Shown in pieces: positions 1 through 7,965 of a stretch of DNA of 10,022 bases (its first letter is position 1; the number at the start of each line of letters is the position of its first letter). The translations under genes were made by a program, and so were the position numbers. The stretch comes from Ettlia oleoabundans (lineage: Eukaryota; Chlorophyta; Chlorophyceae; Chlamydomonadales), in NCBI GenBank assembly GCA_019693395.1, contig JAAMXP010005372.1, positions 1 through 10,022 of the forward strand. Direction: 5' to 3'. The notes under the pieces were generated by a model. The model worked only from the letters and a program-made list of their open reading frames with translations, did not search any database and was not told where the DNA came from.

Positions 1-64
1 GGGCTGGGTTGGGCAAGGGGGGTGGGGGGGTCGTCTGCGCGCAGGCATCAATCATTACACTCAC

Positions 65-1282
65 CCACTCCGCCAGTGATGAAGAGCGTTGAACTTGTCT
101 CGTTCTTGCGCATGGCTGGCAGCACATACTTTGCAAAGGTGAAGTGGCTGCCCGCGAAATTTGCAATCACGCGGCTGAACTCCTCGTAGCTCTGCTCAGT
201 CAGCACGCCTGCACGGGCGGAAGCGCGGGAGTGAACGGTGGTGCAGTCGGTCAGCCTGTTGAGAGGCAAGAGGTGGTCGTTTAGCGAGTTAGGCCAACCG
301 TAGGCAACGGCAGTTTGTTTGTATTGAGGGAGAAGCAGGTGTCGATGTTGCCAGTCAGCACGCAAGGGTCCTGCATGGGAGTGTGCACCACCCACCTCCC
401 TGCCACCATGCTCCGAAACAGCTGACTGCATGGTCGATGCCGCCGTGCTTCTGCACCACCTCTTTCACAAAAGCGGCGCACTGATCCTCTTTGGACACGT
501 CCTCTACCACCACAGGGTGCAAGTTGTCCAATGGGGCACCTGCACAGGAGACGGACAACAACAATCCTTACTAAGGCCAGCAGTATTGCTCATGCAGGGG
601 GGGGGGGGTACATAGGCTTGCATAATGGCCCGTGCCAACATGTTAGATTAGGCTGCACGCATCCCAGCTGGGTTTTAAAGTCGAAACCGTGCATCAACAG
701 GCCCAGCGCCACCCTTGTACCAGCCATCTGCCTGTCTGCTGCAACCAATGCCAATGCAGAAGCAGTGTCTGCACCGTGCCAGCACAAGGCAGCGGCAGCG
801 TGACACACAATTTCTGCTCACCCTGGCACTCTTTGAGCAGCCCCTCCTTCTGGTCTATCTTGCGCAGCAATGCCACCACCCTGGCCCCCTCCATAAGCAG
901 CTGGCGCGTGATGCCGCTGCCAACTATGCCGCTGGCGCCTGCAGCGTGGGTTGGAAGGGAACACATTGCACGCGCAGGACAGGGAGCACAACTCCACTAC
1001 TTGCCAGACAGCTGATTGCATATTATCATGTTGAGCCCCAGCAGGCGACAGCATTTGGCGTTTGGCAGGAAGGTCACGGGTAAACACGTGGGAGGGAAGT
1101 AAGAGGGCGGCAACTGGCCAACGCGGCGGCATCGCCACACCGCCTTTTGCTGGTGCAATAGGCATTGCGGCAGCTGAATGACGCTCACCTCCTACTACGC
1201 ACAGCCTGCCCGCCAAGCGGTCTCTGGTGGGAGCCTGCCGCCGAGGTGTTTGTTCTGAGTTGTGCGGGCTGTATTGGTCCAT
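65..1282 (-). CDS. Atypical short-chain dehydrogenase/reductase, N-terminal part (4 exons; 3' end outside window)
   Basis: Proposed exons in transcript order are 1282-1189, 938-822, 539-396 and 208-65. All splice junctions, including the last donor (GTGAGT, 64-59), are phase 1, and the frame stays open for 166 residues. The ATG at 1282 has a good context (gccATGG) and is preceded directly by in-frame TAA and TAG codons. The protein is a Rossmann-fold NAD(P)-dependent oxidoreductase. The nucleotide-binding loop reads GGASGIVGSG (about residues 31-40), an acidic EDVSKED stretch follows near 83-88, and DHAVSCFGAWWQGG near 106-119 sits where classical SDRs have NNAG. The segment STLFITGGV near 158-166 occupies the place of the strand with the catalytic Ser. 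The YxxxK motif would lie past the left edge. From memory, the WWQGG version resembles a plant/cyanobacterial SDR subgroup of unknown substrate. The SDR fold is confident; the reaction is not known. No transit peptide is obvious in the polar 25-residue N-terminus. Confidence 0.85.
597..608. repeat. Poly-G run (12 G)
   Basis: Twelve consecutive G on the plus strand (poly-C on the transcribed strand), inside the second intron of the SDR gene. It is probably a slippage-prone simple repeat or part of the intron's pyrimidine-rich stretch. No function is assigned. Confidence 0.9.
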
Positions 1283-1865
1283 GGCGCCCTATTACTTTGA
1301 GCCCAGGAGCTTGCTTTTCAGATGTAAGATAGCGAGTGAAAAGAGGGTATCCAACAGCGGTCCGGCAAGTCTATCCTGCTAAGCGTGAGGCGGCTGCGAT
1401 GTTGGACGTTAACCGAAACGCTCAAAGTCAAAGTCAAGCAGTCTACTAGACGCAGCATCGCAATTTTCCGACCCATGAAAAAAATGCCATGTAGCAGATG
1501 TGGTACCCTGGCCGACAGTATCCCGCTGCCAATGTCCAAACTGCATGTGTTGTGATGTCGCACAACAAAGCTGTCCACCACAATACAAAGACCAGGGCAA
1601 ATGACTATATTTGACTGAAGCCCCTCAAGAGGTTTGCCAACCCCATTAACTGCCATAGGTTATGTGGCAGGGCACCACCGGCCTGCGCTCATGCTTTGCA
1701 AGGCAACGGACAACTATTAATCTGAGGAGCCAACATGTATGTATGCTGCTGTTTCCACTTAACTGCTATCAATGCTGCTTCTCCTGAATAGCCGCACTCC
1801 CCTCCTGCCAGCACGATGGCACCACTGCTGCTATTGTTTGTGCCGCCGTGTAGTCCAGAAGGCAT
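1283..1865. other. Intergenic region between SDR gene start and omega-amidase 3' end
   Basis: About 580 nt lying between the start codon of the leftmost gene and the poly(A) signal of the omega-amidase gene, both on the minus strand. It should hold the SDR promoter and 5' UTR. A 112-codon open frame on the minus strand (1318-1656) has no recognisable domain, and its composition does not resemble the neighbouring exons, so I do not call it. I see no convincing TATA box, tRNA or long repeat. A short tcaaag-type repeat lies near 1424-1437. Confidence 0.7.
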
Positions 1866-1870
1866 TTACA
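1866..1870 (-). promoter_or_regulatory. TGTAA poly(A) signal of the omega-amidase gene
   Basis: The minus strand reads TGTAA here, 65 nt downstream of the TAG stop at 1937-1935. TGTAA (UGUAA) is the established polyadenylation signal of many chlorophyte algae and normally lies shortly before the cleavage site. Motif, strand and distance all fit. A five-base match alone would be weak evidence. Confidence 0.65.
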
Positions 1871-1934
1871 GTGCAACTGCTGTGCTGCCCTGCTACTCCC
1901 CCTGATGCTAGAACCACTACTGCCACTGCTAAGT

Positions 1935-4535
1935 CTACCGCGTAAGGTCCAGCAATGAATAGAGGTCAGTCCGTTTCTGCTGTTGAAGCGGCATGTTTGC
2001 GCGCCGCTCCTGAAGCGACGCAAAGTCCATGTCGCAGTACACTGTGCCGGGCTTCTCGTCTGCGGCAATACAAGCGACGATACAGGTGAGCAACACATGA
2101 GCACATGGGCACGTGCATGCCCTATGAATTTTGCCAAACTTGGAATTCAAACGTAATCCCAATACAAGGAGCATTGGATGAGCCACCCCCCAGTGCAGTA
2201 TGGTTGAATTGAAATTGCCAGCAACTTGTGTTCTGCATGATGGCAGACAGCATCCAAACCCCGTCTGCCAATCGTCTGCACACCATATGTGAAGACAGCG
2301 AAACAATTGCAAAAATTGACCTGTAGTTCCAGCATGGGCCGCCTCATCTTGCAGCCCCACCCACCCGTAGTTGCCAATATCTCGGCAAAGGGCCCCACCG
2401 CAGTGGAGTGCCCCCACGCCGTGTATCCCGCCCCCTCGTTGCGTGCGGGAGAGCAAGTGGCCACAAAGAGCTGGCAGTCCACGGCGCGCGCCCGCTGCAG
2501 CAGCTCCCAGTGAACTGGGCCCGTGGTCATGTTGAAGGCACCTGCGGGGTGAGGGAAGGGGCCACGTTGCACATTCTTGAGTCGGTGAACAGCCAGTATG
2601 TGGGTTGCTGTGTTCTGACTGGTTGATGATCTGCACGTGCATTTGAGTAGCATCAGTAGCGCCATGCGCAATGCGACAACACCCGTTCCAGATCAAGTCG
2701 GAGCTCCCCCCAGAGCCCAACCCCGTCCCAACCCAGCCCGCGGTTTCTCACCAGGGTAGACAATGAGCTGCACCCCCCGTGCCGCATACAGCATGGCCAG
2801 CTCTGGGAAGCGAATGTCGTAGCATATGCCTATCCCTAGACGCCCCACCTGCAAGAGTAAGCCACAGCCGCGAGCACAACATTGCATGTCAGGGATTAGG
2901 GCGCCAATCTACTTGGCTGCTGCCTGCTGGGCTGGCTGGCTGGCTGGGCTGGCTGGTTGGCTGGCTGGCAAGTTGGTTTTTTAAAGCTGATCTGTTGTGA
3001 GCTGCCTGTGGCCAGCCCTGCTACCTGCCGATACACACCCCTACCGCTTGCCTCTGAGTCTACTACTGTGAGCCCCTCCCCCGGTGTCAATGTCAGGCTC
3101 TCCTTGAAAGTTATCTTGCCGGGGATGTCGATGTCAAACAGGTGCAGCTGCAGTTCTTGGACAGTTTGAGGGAGGGTAAGGCAGGGGTGGGTGTGCAGGT
3201 GGATGGGTGCCATAGGCAGCGCAAAGCATCAGGTCGGGGAAGGGCGGGCCAGGCCGCACGACTCATATACAATTTCTGCCTCAGTTTAGAGGTTCCTTAC
3301 GGTAAGACTTGCCGACAGCACCATCTCTTGCTGAGAAACAGATGAGGGTGCTCGACCAGATACTCGATACTGTCCCACCTTTCTGTGCCGCCCTAACAAG
3401 CGGCCATCCCGGCCATACACAAAGCAGGTGTTGTAGAGGCGGCCGCCATTTGCACGCTCAGGGATGCTGCCGCCAACCTACACACCAACGGGGATGATGC
3501 AGCCAGTGGGGTATTGTGGGGCAGAGGGGTGACAATGGGCCAAGACACGCAGCAGCAGCGTAGGAAATTACAAAAGGACCAGGAGACTACCAATTAGACT
3601 GCCACCAAGGGCAAGGGGAAGCACAGCACAGCACAGCACAGCACAGCACAGCACAGCACAGCACAGCACAGCACAGCACATGGCCCTGCAGCCCCCAGAA
3701 ACTCAATCCCTGGCATGCCCGCTACATGCCTCGCTTCCTTTTTCTCACCAGCACCACCCGGTTGGCAGCTGCCGCTGCCGCCAGCATGGCTGTTGAGGGC
3801 GACTCTCCTTGGTCCACATCCTCGGCATAGACGGGGAAGCTGTCATTTGAGTATGGACAGTTCCACATCTCCGGCAGGACCACGAGTTGGGCGCCTGCGG
3901 CAAGCCCCCACAAAGATGAGGTAGAGCTGGTGTATTGGCAGTGGATGGGGTGACCACTTTAATGTCAGCAGCAGAGGCTGATTGCGAGCCATCTAGGCTG
4001 GCACCGCTGCAACACGATTACTGCATTGTACTGCCTTGACCATAGACACCTTGAGCTCTGTAGCAGCACTGGGATGTTTGCGCAGCTGGCCTCTTTCATC
4101 GGCGTGAAGCAGTCCCACCCACCCAACCCCCAACCCCAACCGCACACGACTCCACACTTACCGGCCGAGGCCGCCTCATCAATTGCGCTGCGGGCGGTGG
4201 CAAGGTTGGACTGCTTGTCTGTTCCCACAGCCAGCTGGCACAATGCCACCTTTATCTGGTGACTTGCATTGCAGGGGTACAAACAAGCAGGGTTGACTCA
4301 GAATCACATTGGTCTGTAAGGCAACACTGCAGGCGACAGGCAGGCAGCGGCACTGCCAAAGGAGTGTCCTTGCCTTTAGAGGCGGCGGAGGATCAATGGC
4401 GCGCCCTTTGGTTGCGTTAGCATGGCTGCAAAGCAGCCGCAGGTGTGCTGGCAATCGGGTCTTGGCCCTGCGAGCCACGGCGGCCGCCAGCAGCGCACCG
4501 CCGACACCCAGCAACGCAGCGGCTCTACTGGACAT
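1935..4535 (-). CDS. NIT2: Omega-amidase / Nit2-type nitrilase superfamily protein (8 exons, 331 aa)
   Basis: Exons in transcript order: 4535-4374, 4255-4162, 3894-3749, 3477-3379, 3147-3052, 2848-2752, 2541-2365 and 2059-1935. They join in frame to 331 codons plus TAG. Omega-amidases hydrolyse alpha-ketoglutaramate and alpha-ketosuccinamate, the products of glutamine and asparagine transamination, to the keto acids and ammonia. The nitrilase triad is complete: Glu94 in [17 protein letters not shown], Lys167 in RHRKLHLFDID, and Cys208 in [13 protein letters not shown]. Lys-to-Cys spacing is 41 residues, as in characterised Nit2. Other hallmarks are [20 protein letters not shown] (231-250), [20 protein letters not shown] and the C-terminal [12 protein letters not shown]. 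The first 54 residues (Ala-rich hydrophobic stretch, then ARRAKTR) are extra to the catalytic fold and look like a mitochondrial or plastid presequence. The ATG at 4535 is the first after an in-frame TGA. Two introns (4373-4256 and 3051-2849) appear to have GC donors. Head-to-head with the coiled-coil gene. Confidence 0.94.
2849..3051 (-). other. Probable GC-AG intron (omega-amidase intron 5)
   Basis: On the minus strand, exon 5 ends TCAGAG and the intron begins GCAAGC, close to the GC-donor consensus AG|GCAAGT. It ends CTTGCAG. Both junctions are phase 0 and yield [16 protein letters not shown], the arrangement expected for plant Nit2 proteins. The nearest GT (GTAGGG, 8 nt on) would put the join out of frame. 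The intron also contains an imperfect GCTGG repeat at 2927-2969. Confidence 0.75.
2927..2969. repeat. Imperfect GGCT/GGGCT simple repeat
   Basis: A run of GGCTGGCTGG-type units with occasional GGGCT and GGTT variants, about 43 nt, wholly inside intron 5 of the omega-amidase gene. Ordinary low-complexity microsatellite. Confidence 0.9.
3621..3680. repeat. (GCACA)12 pentanucleotide microsatellite
   Basis: Twelve perfect tandem copies of GCACA (TGTGC on the transcribed strand), with no interruptions over 60 nt. It lies in intron 3 of the omega-amidase gene (3748-3478). Perfect copies suggest recent expansion, and the length is likely variable between strains. Confidence 0.97.
4256..4373 (-). 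other. Probable GC-AG intron (omega-amidase intron 1)
   Basis: The minus-strand donor reads CTAAAG|GCAAGG and the acceptor TCACCAG|ATAAAG. Both are phase 0 and give [17 protein letters not shown], the usual start of the Nit2 catalytic domain. The frame is open through the intron, but the read-through peptide is unlike the family. I found no GT in the preceding exon that gives a good phase-0 donor. At 118 nt it is among the shorter introns here. Confidence 0.75.
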
Positions 4536-4548
4536 GATTGGGGTTCAT
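4525..4548 (-). other. Short upstream ORF overlapping the omega-amidase start
   Basis: An ATG 13 nt upstream of the main ATG opens a seven-codon frame plus TAG that overlaps the main start in another frame. If the transcript begins upstream of 4548, this could lower initiation at 4535. The transcription start is unknown, so a role is only possible. Confidence 0.35.
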
Positions 4549-4768
4549 TTCTACTAAGTGAGAGGGTTGACCAAGCCCCATTCGCCAGGGTTTGCTGTTC
4601 CGACGTGGCGGGCGCGTCCGAAGTGGAGCTGTCTCGGACGCGCAAAAGCAGGTCATAACTGCAGTGCAATGCAAACCTCAGTGTCAACTAATGTGTTGAA
4701 AGCCTGGGCACTGCTGACTCGGTGCTACAGCTTTGAAGATTGAGCGGCACGGTTGCGGAGCGGACGTA
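4536..4768. promoter_or_regulatory. Divergent (head-to-head) promoter region
   Basis: Only 233 nt separate the start codon of the omega-amidase gene (minus, 4535) from that of the coiled-coil gene (plus, 4769). Both promoters and 5' UTRs must lie here or overlap the genes. The region is GC-rich around 4601-4645, has no clear TATA box, and carries a perfect 10-bp inverted repeat. A shared bidirectional promoter is an inference from the spacing. Confidence 0.6.
4612..4643. repeat. Perfect 10-bp inverted repeat in the divergent promoter
   Basis: GCGCGTCCGA at 4612-4621 is the exact reverse complement of TCGGACGCGC at 4634-4643, separated by 12 nt. The arms hold CG-rich half-sites. This could be a dimeric transcription-factor site or a hairpin in a 5' leader. 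It lies 77 nt from the omega-amidase ATG and about 125 nt from the coiled-coil gene ATG. Confidence 0.85.
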
Positions 4769-7431
4769 ATGGCCATGCAAACTCAGCAAGTGCTGAGCGT
4801 TTTGCGTTGCGCCGTGCGGGAATTGAGCTCACCCCGCCCCGGCACGCCCACAGCGGCGGTTGCCGCCGAAGGGGATAGCGGTGCAGCTCGCAGCCAGCAG
4901 CAACACAATGCAGCTCCCTCCAACGCGCACATCCTGCTTCAGGCATGTACAAGACACCAATTTTGAGGACGAAGACTCTCTCATTTAGCATGCAACAACG
5001 TGTTGCAGGAGGACTCGCGGCGCCAGTCTGGGTGGTGCCCCTTTCCAACACCTCCCTTCCCATCCATCAACTGCAACATGCTAACACCCCGGCTGTCATC
5101 AATCGTGTTCCCAATCCTCTGCTAATGTTGCTGCAGATCAGCGCCCTGCACAAGGCTTTTCTATCTCTATCGGAGGCTTTCATGGAGGAGCTCAACGGGC
5201 GGCAGGCGGAGCAGGAGCAGCAGCAACAGGCGCTGCACTCGGTGCGCCGCGAGTGCGCTGGCAAGCTGCAGGTGGGGCGTGTGAATGCCAATGCATGTCC
5301 CGTGCAACATCATATAATGCGTCTGTGGTTTGATGAACTGGTCCCATAAAGAGCTGCCCACCACCTCGGAATGTTCACAAATCCGCCACAGCCTTGCCTT
5401 GCGATGCATGTCGCTGGCAGCGGCCAGTACTGCAGCTGCAATGTATATCGTGCGGTGTTAGCTGCTGATGAACAGTGCTGCTACTTGAATTAATTGTTGC
5501 AACCTGCGCCACAATACACACGCATTGCAGATTGCGGCTGCGCTACAAGCGGATGTGCAGCAGCTGGCGGCAGCGCATGGCCAGCAGGCACACGGCCAGG
5601 CAGTGCTGGCGCAGCGGTGTGGGCAGCTGGAGCAGGAGGTCGCCAGGTGGGGCAGGAGGCTGCCATTGACCTGCTGCTGGGACCTACTTGACACATATGA
5701 CTTCAACGTATGTAAACAGCGTTCTTGCATGTTTTGGTTATTGGACTTTGATGTGTGTGTTACACACTGCCTATGGTTCACGACGCTACAAACCCTACAC
5801 AGCAGCTAGGATGACGCAGGGTCATGCGCCACCATATTTGGATGAGCCTATAAGTCTCTTCAAACCGTCTGTTATGTGTGTGCACCCTATCGTCGGCGCC
5901 TGCCTGCCCCGCTGGCACCACAGGTTGAGGCAGCAGCTTGGGGATCAGGAAGCTGAGCTGGACCAGCGGGTGGAGGCAGCTGTGTCTCGCCATCTGGCAG
6001 CGGCACAGCGGCAGTGGCAGGAGCAGGCATTGCCAGCGGCGGCGCAGCAGGCGGTGCAGCGTTGGGCGGCAGAGGCGCTGCCGCCGCTGGTGCAGCCGAT
6101 ACAGGAGGCCGTGGCAGCGGCTGCTGAGCTGGCGGCGGCTGTGGCTGCTGACGTGGCGGGGCTGGCTGGCGAAATGGAGCGCCTGGCTGCAGCGCAGCAA
6201 AACCACGAGCAGAGGCTGGGCCACCTGGAAAATGGCGGTATGCAGGATACTGCAGTTGCAGCAGCAGAGGCGGGGGCCAACGCCGCAGCCAACATGGCGC
6301 AGCTGCAGCAGCAGGTGAGCTCCCTTCAACAGAGCCATGCAGAGCTGGCAGGAAGCTTACAGCGGTTGCAGCAGCAGCAGTCTGCCGCAGTCGCTGCTGC
6401 TGCTACTGGTGCAGCCAGGGACAGTCAGCAGCTTCAATGGCAGCAGCAATGGCAGCAGGCGCAGCAGGGGGAGGAGGAGCGAGAGTCCTCCGAGGTGCAG
6501 CGGCAGCTGCTGAGTGCGGTGGCTGAGCAGCAGGCACAGCAGGCCAGGACCACGGAACAGCTTGTGAGCTCGGGTGAGCCTGGGAACTACGATGCCTGAG
6601 GCCATACTGAGGCCACACGCTGCCGGCCCTGCAGTTGCTGTGTTTGCCGGAACAATAACTGCTGCTTGCCTTTCTGCAATTATGCAGTTGGCGTCAGCGA
6701 ATGATTAGCTATGTGTGTTTTGTAGTTTTGAAACATTGAAACACAAGTGCTGCTGCTTGGTGGTGCAGTGGCAATGGACGTGATGGCTCTAGCCAGGCAC
6801 ACCAAAGCGCTTGACAGGGAGGTGAGGGGGGACCCAGCTGCCTCCTGCTGCCACTTGGGTGGTCATGCAAACTGTGGCCACCCTGGCTTGTTGCGCAACA
6901 GACAGTTCACTTCCCTTGTGTCTCAGCCAGTTGGCAAGTGGGTCTCAGCAAAGGTGCTCACTGACCTGCCCGGTGCTCAATACTTGTTGTGCGGTTGTCC
7001 CTCGCCCACTTGTAACCTCACCCCTGCCTGCAGATGCGAGCATTAAGGAAAGAGGTGCAGCAGACGCAGCAGGCGCTGCTGCAAAGCTGCTCCGTGTTCA
7101 GCCGGGCGCTGTCCGTACCCTCGCCCGTGGGCCCCTTCACCTCCCTGCCTCCCCAGCTGTGAGGACCCTAAGGCTCCCTGAGGCCCACAGCTATGTGTCC
7201 GTATGGCACTGATGCATGCCAGTGAGCCAACCCGTGCACGTGACCAGGTTCAAAGCAGATTAGCAGATTCATCCCGGGCAGATAGCCATAATGCCCAATG
7301 TAGGGAAGCCACACGGCTGACTGTGCCATTCTGGTAACAGGGCGACCAATGTACCCAGAGCGGAGGAGCTGCAAGGATTAGTTGCATCCATACAGACATT
7401 GAAGGTAGGAGACATAGGAGAAGTATTGTAG
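4769..7431 (+). CDS. Gln/Ala-rich coiled-coil protein of unknown function (7 exons, about 441 aa)
   Basis: I do not recognise the family. Proposed exons: 4769-4942, 5137-5271, 5531-5646, 5924-6573, 6769-6821, 7034-7158 and 7359-7431 (TAG at 7429). Junction phases agree throughout, and each piece continues the same heptad-like pattern. The ATG at 4769 (aATGGCC) is the first after an in-frame TGA at 4715. Residues 1-58 are mixed, with a Ser/Pro/Ala-rich stretch. From about 59 onward the protein is almost entirely predicted helix, for example LHKAFLSLSEAFMEELNGRQ, RLRQQLGDQEAELDQRVEAA and MRALRKEVQQTQQALL. It is very rich in Gln, Ala, Glu and Leu, with poly-Gln and poly-Ala clusters in exon 4. 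One Pro-rich break (VPSPVGPFTSLPPQL) precedes the last helix. No signal peptide or membrane segment is seen. A structural or scaffold role is only a guess. Uncertain points: intron 1 appears to have a GC donor, and the last exon may instead be spliced at 7404 (AAG|GTAGGA) to a tiny exon at 7547 or 7607. Confidence 0.72.
4943..5136 (+). other. Possible GC-AG intron (coiled-coil gene intron 1)
   Basis: The donor reads CTTCAG|GCATGT and the acceptor TTGCTGCAG|ATCAGC, both phase 0, joining HILLQ to ISALHKAF in the frame that continues the coiled coil. The nearby GT (GTACAA at 4947) would be phase 1 and break that frame. Another phase-0 GT exists far upstream (after MAMQTQQ), which would shorten exon 1 strongly. 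The donor is a weaker GC match than those in the omega-amidase gene. Confidence 0.5.
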
Positions 7432-7490
7432 GTCCGACCTGATGATACAAGGTATTGCTTGCACATGACTATCACGTGCAACCTCCACAA

Positions 7491-7516
7491 GTTACCGGTA
7501 ACCTCCATGTTACCAA
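7491..7516. repeat. GTTACCGGTAAC palindrome plus a third GTTACC box
   Basis: GTTACCGGTAAC (7491-7502) is a perfect 12-nt palindrome. Six bases on (CTCCAT), GTTACC occurs again, so GGTAAC-6 nt-GTTACC can also pair. AACCTCCA precedes GTTACC both at 7480-7496 and at 7500-7514. Confidence 0.85.
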
Positions 7517-7846
7517 GTCCACCCAAGGCCGCCGCTCAACTTGCAGTTAGAATGGGGAGTTACAGTGGACGCTGGCTTTGTTTTGGCTGCTTTTGCTTGC
7601 TTGCAGCTTTGATTGTAGCATCCCTGGGCCAGACCGCTCGAAATATCTACGGGGTGGTCCTCAGACAATCACCGTAACCTCCATGTTACCAAGCCACCCA
7701 CTGCCGCCGCTGAGCTGGCACTAACATTGGGGAATTACGGTGGATGCTGGCTTTACTTGGCTGGTCCTCGAAAAGGCACCTTAAAATAAAGCAATAGTTG
7801 GGCCGGACGGCTCAAAACATTTACGGGGTGGTTCACGGATAACGCG
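7498..7846. repeat. Diverged tandem duplication, two units of about 175 bp
   Basis: Unit 1 is about 7498-7673 and unit 2 about 7674-7846. Matching landmarks in order: GTAACCTCCATGTTACCAAG at 7498 and 7674, GCCGCCGCT at 7528 and 7703, GTGGAYGCTGGCTTT at about 7565 and 7740, GGGCCRGACSGCTC at about 7626 and 7800, and ACGGGGTGGT at about 7649 and 7823. Offsets stay at 173-176 nt. The copies differ by many substitutions and some indels. A weaker third match to GGTGGTTCACGGATA lies near 7896-7910. Confidence 0.8.
7670..7742. repeat. CACCGTAA/TTACGGTG inverted repeat in the second unit
   Basis: CACCGTAA at 7670-7677 is the exact reverse complement of TTACGGTG at 7735-7742, flanking 57 nt. The corresponding place in the first unit (GGTAAC ... 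GTTACAGTGG) pairs imperfectly. This could be a terminal inverted repeat of a small element or a stem. Confidence 0.65.
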
Positions 7847-7950
7847 GGAGGCGTTCTAGGAGGGCGCTCTTGCTCCTTTGCCGCCTCATCCTCGCGGTGG
7901 TTTATGGATACCACCCCTACACTTTGACTTACGACTCCTTGTGTCACATC

Positions 7951-7965
7951 ATGCAACATGGTTGA
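7951..7965 (+). other. Minimal upstream ORF overlapping the zinc-finger gene start
   Basis: ATGCAACATGGTTGA encodes four residues and a stop. It overlaps the proposed start ATG at 7958 in another frame, so a ribosome starting at 7951 would terminate just past the real start. Context at 7958 (A at -3, G at +4) is stronger. Regulation is only a possibility. Confidence 0.35.

Larger units (their letters stand above)
7432..7957. other. Intergenic region with a tandem duplication and palindromes
   Basis: About 530 nt between the coiled-coil gene and the zinc-finger gene, both on the plus strand. It holds two diverged copies of a unit of about 175 bp plus GTTACC/GGTAAC palindromes, listed separately. 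No TGTAA signal is visible on the plus strand here. An AATAAA occurs at 7784-7789. The segment should also hold the zinc-finger gene promoter. A short frame ATG...TGA at 7904-7927 may be an upstream ORF. Confidence 0.7.

Noticed and set aside
1..64. A fifth SDR exon right at the left edge, after GCGCGCAG
   Set aside because: It would require an intron of about 20-30 nt, far shorter than any other intron here. The intron more likely runs out of the window.
1318..1656. A 112-codon minus-strand open frame upstream of the SDR gene
   Set aside because: No domain, motif or composition typical of the neighbouring exons, and no splice-supported link to the SDR start, which has stop codons immediately upstream. 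It is most likely a chance frame.
5778..6338. Long minus-strand open frames opposite exon 4 of the coiled-coil gene
   Set aside because: They are shadows of the CAG/GCG-rich plus-strand exon, giving poly-Leu/Arg/Cys or Ala/Ser translations with no domain.
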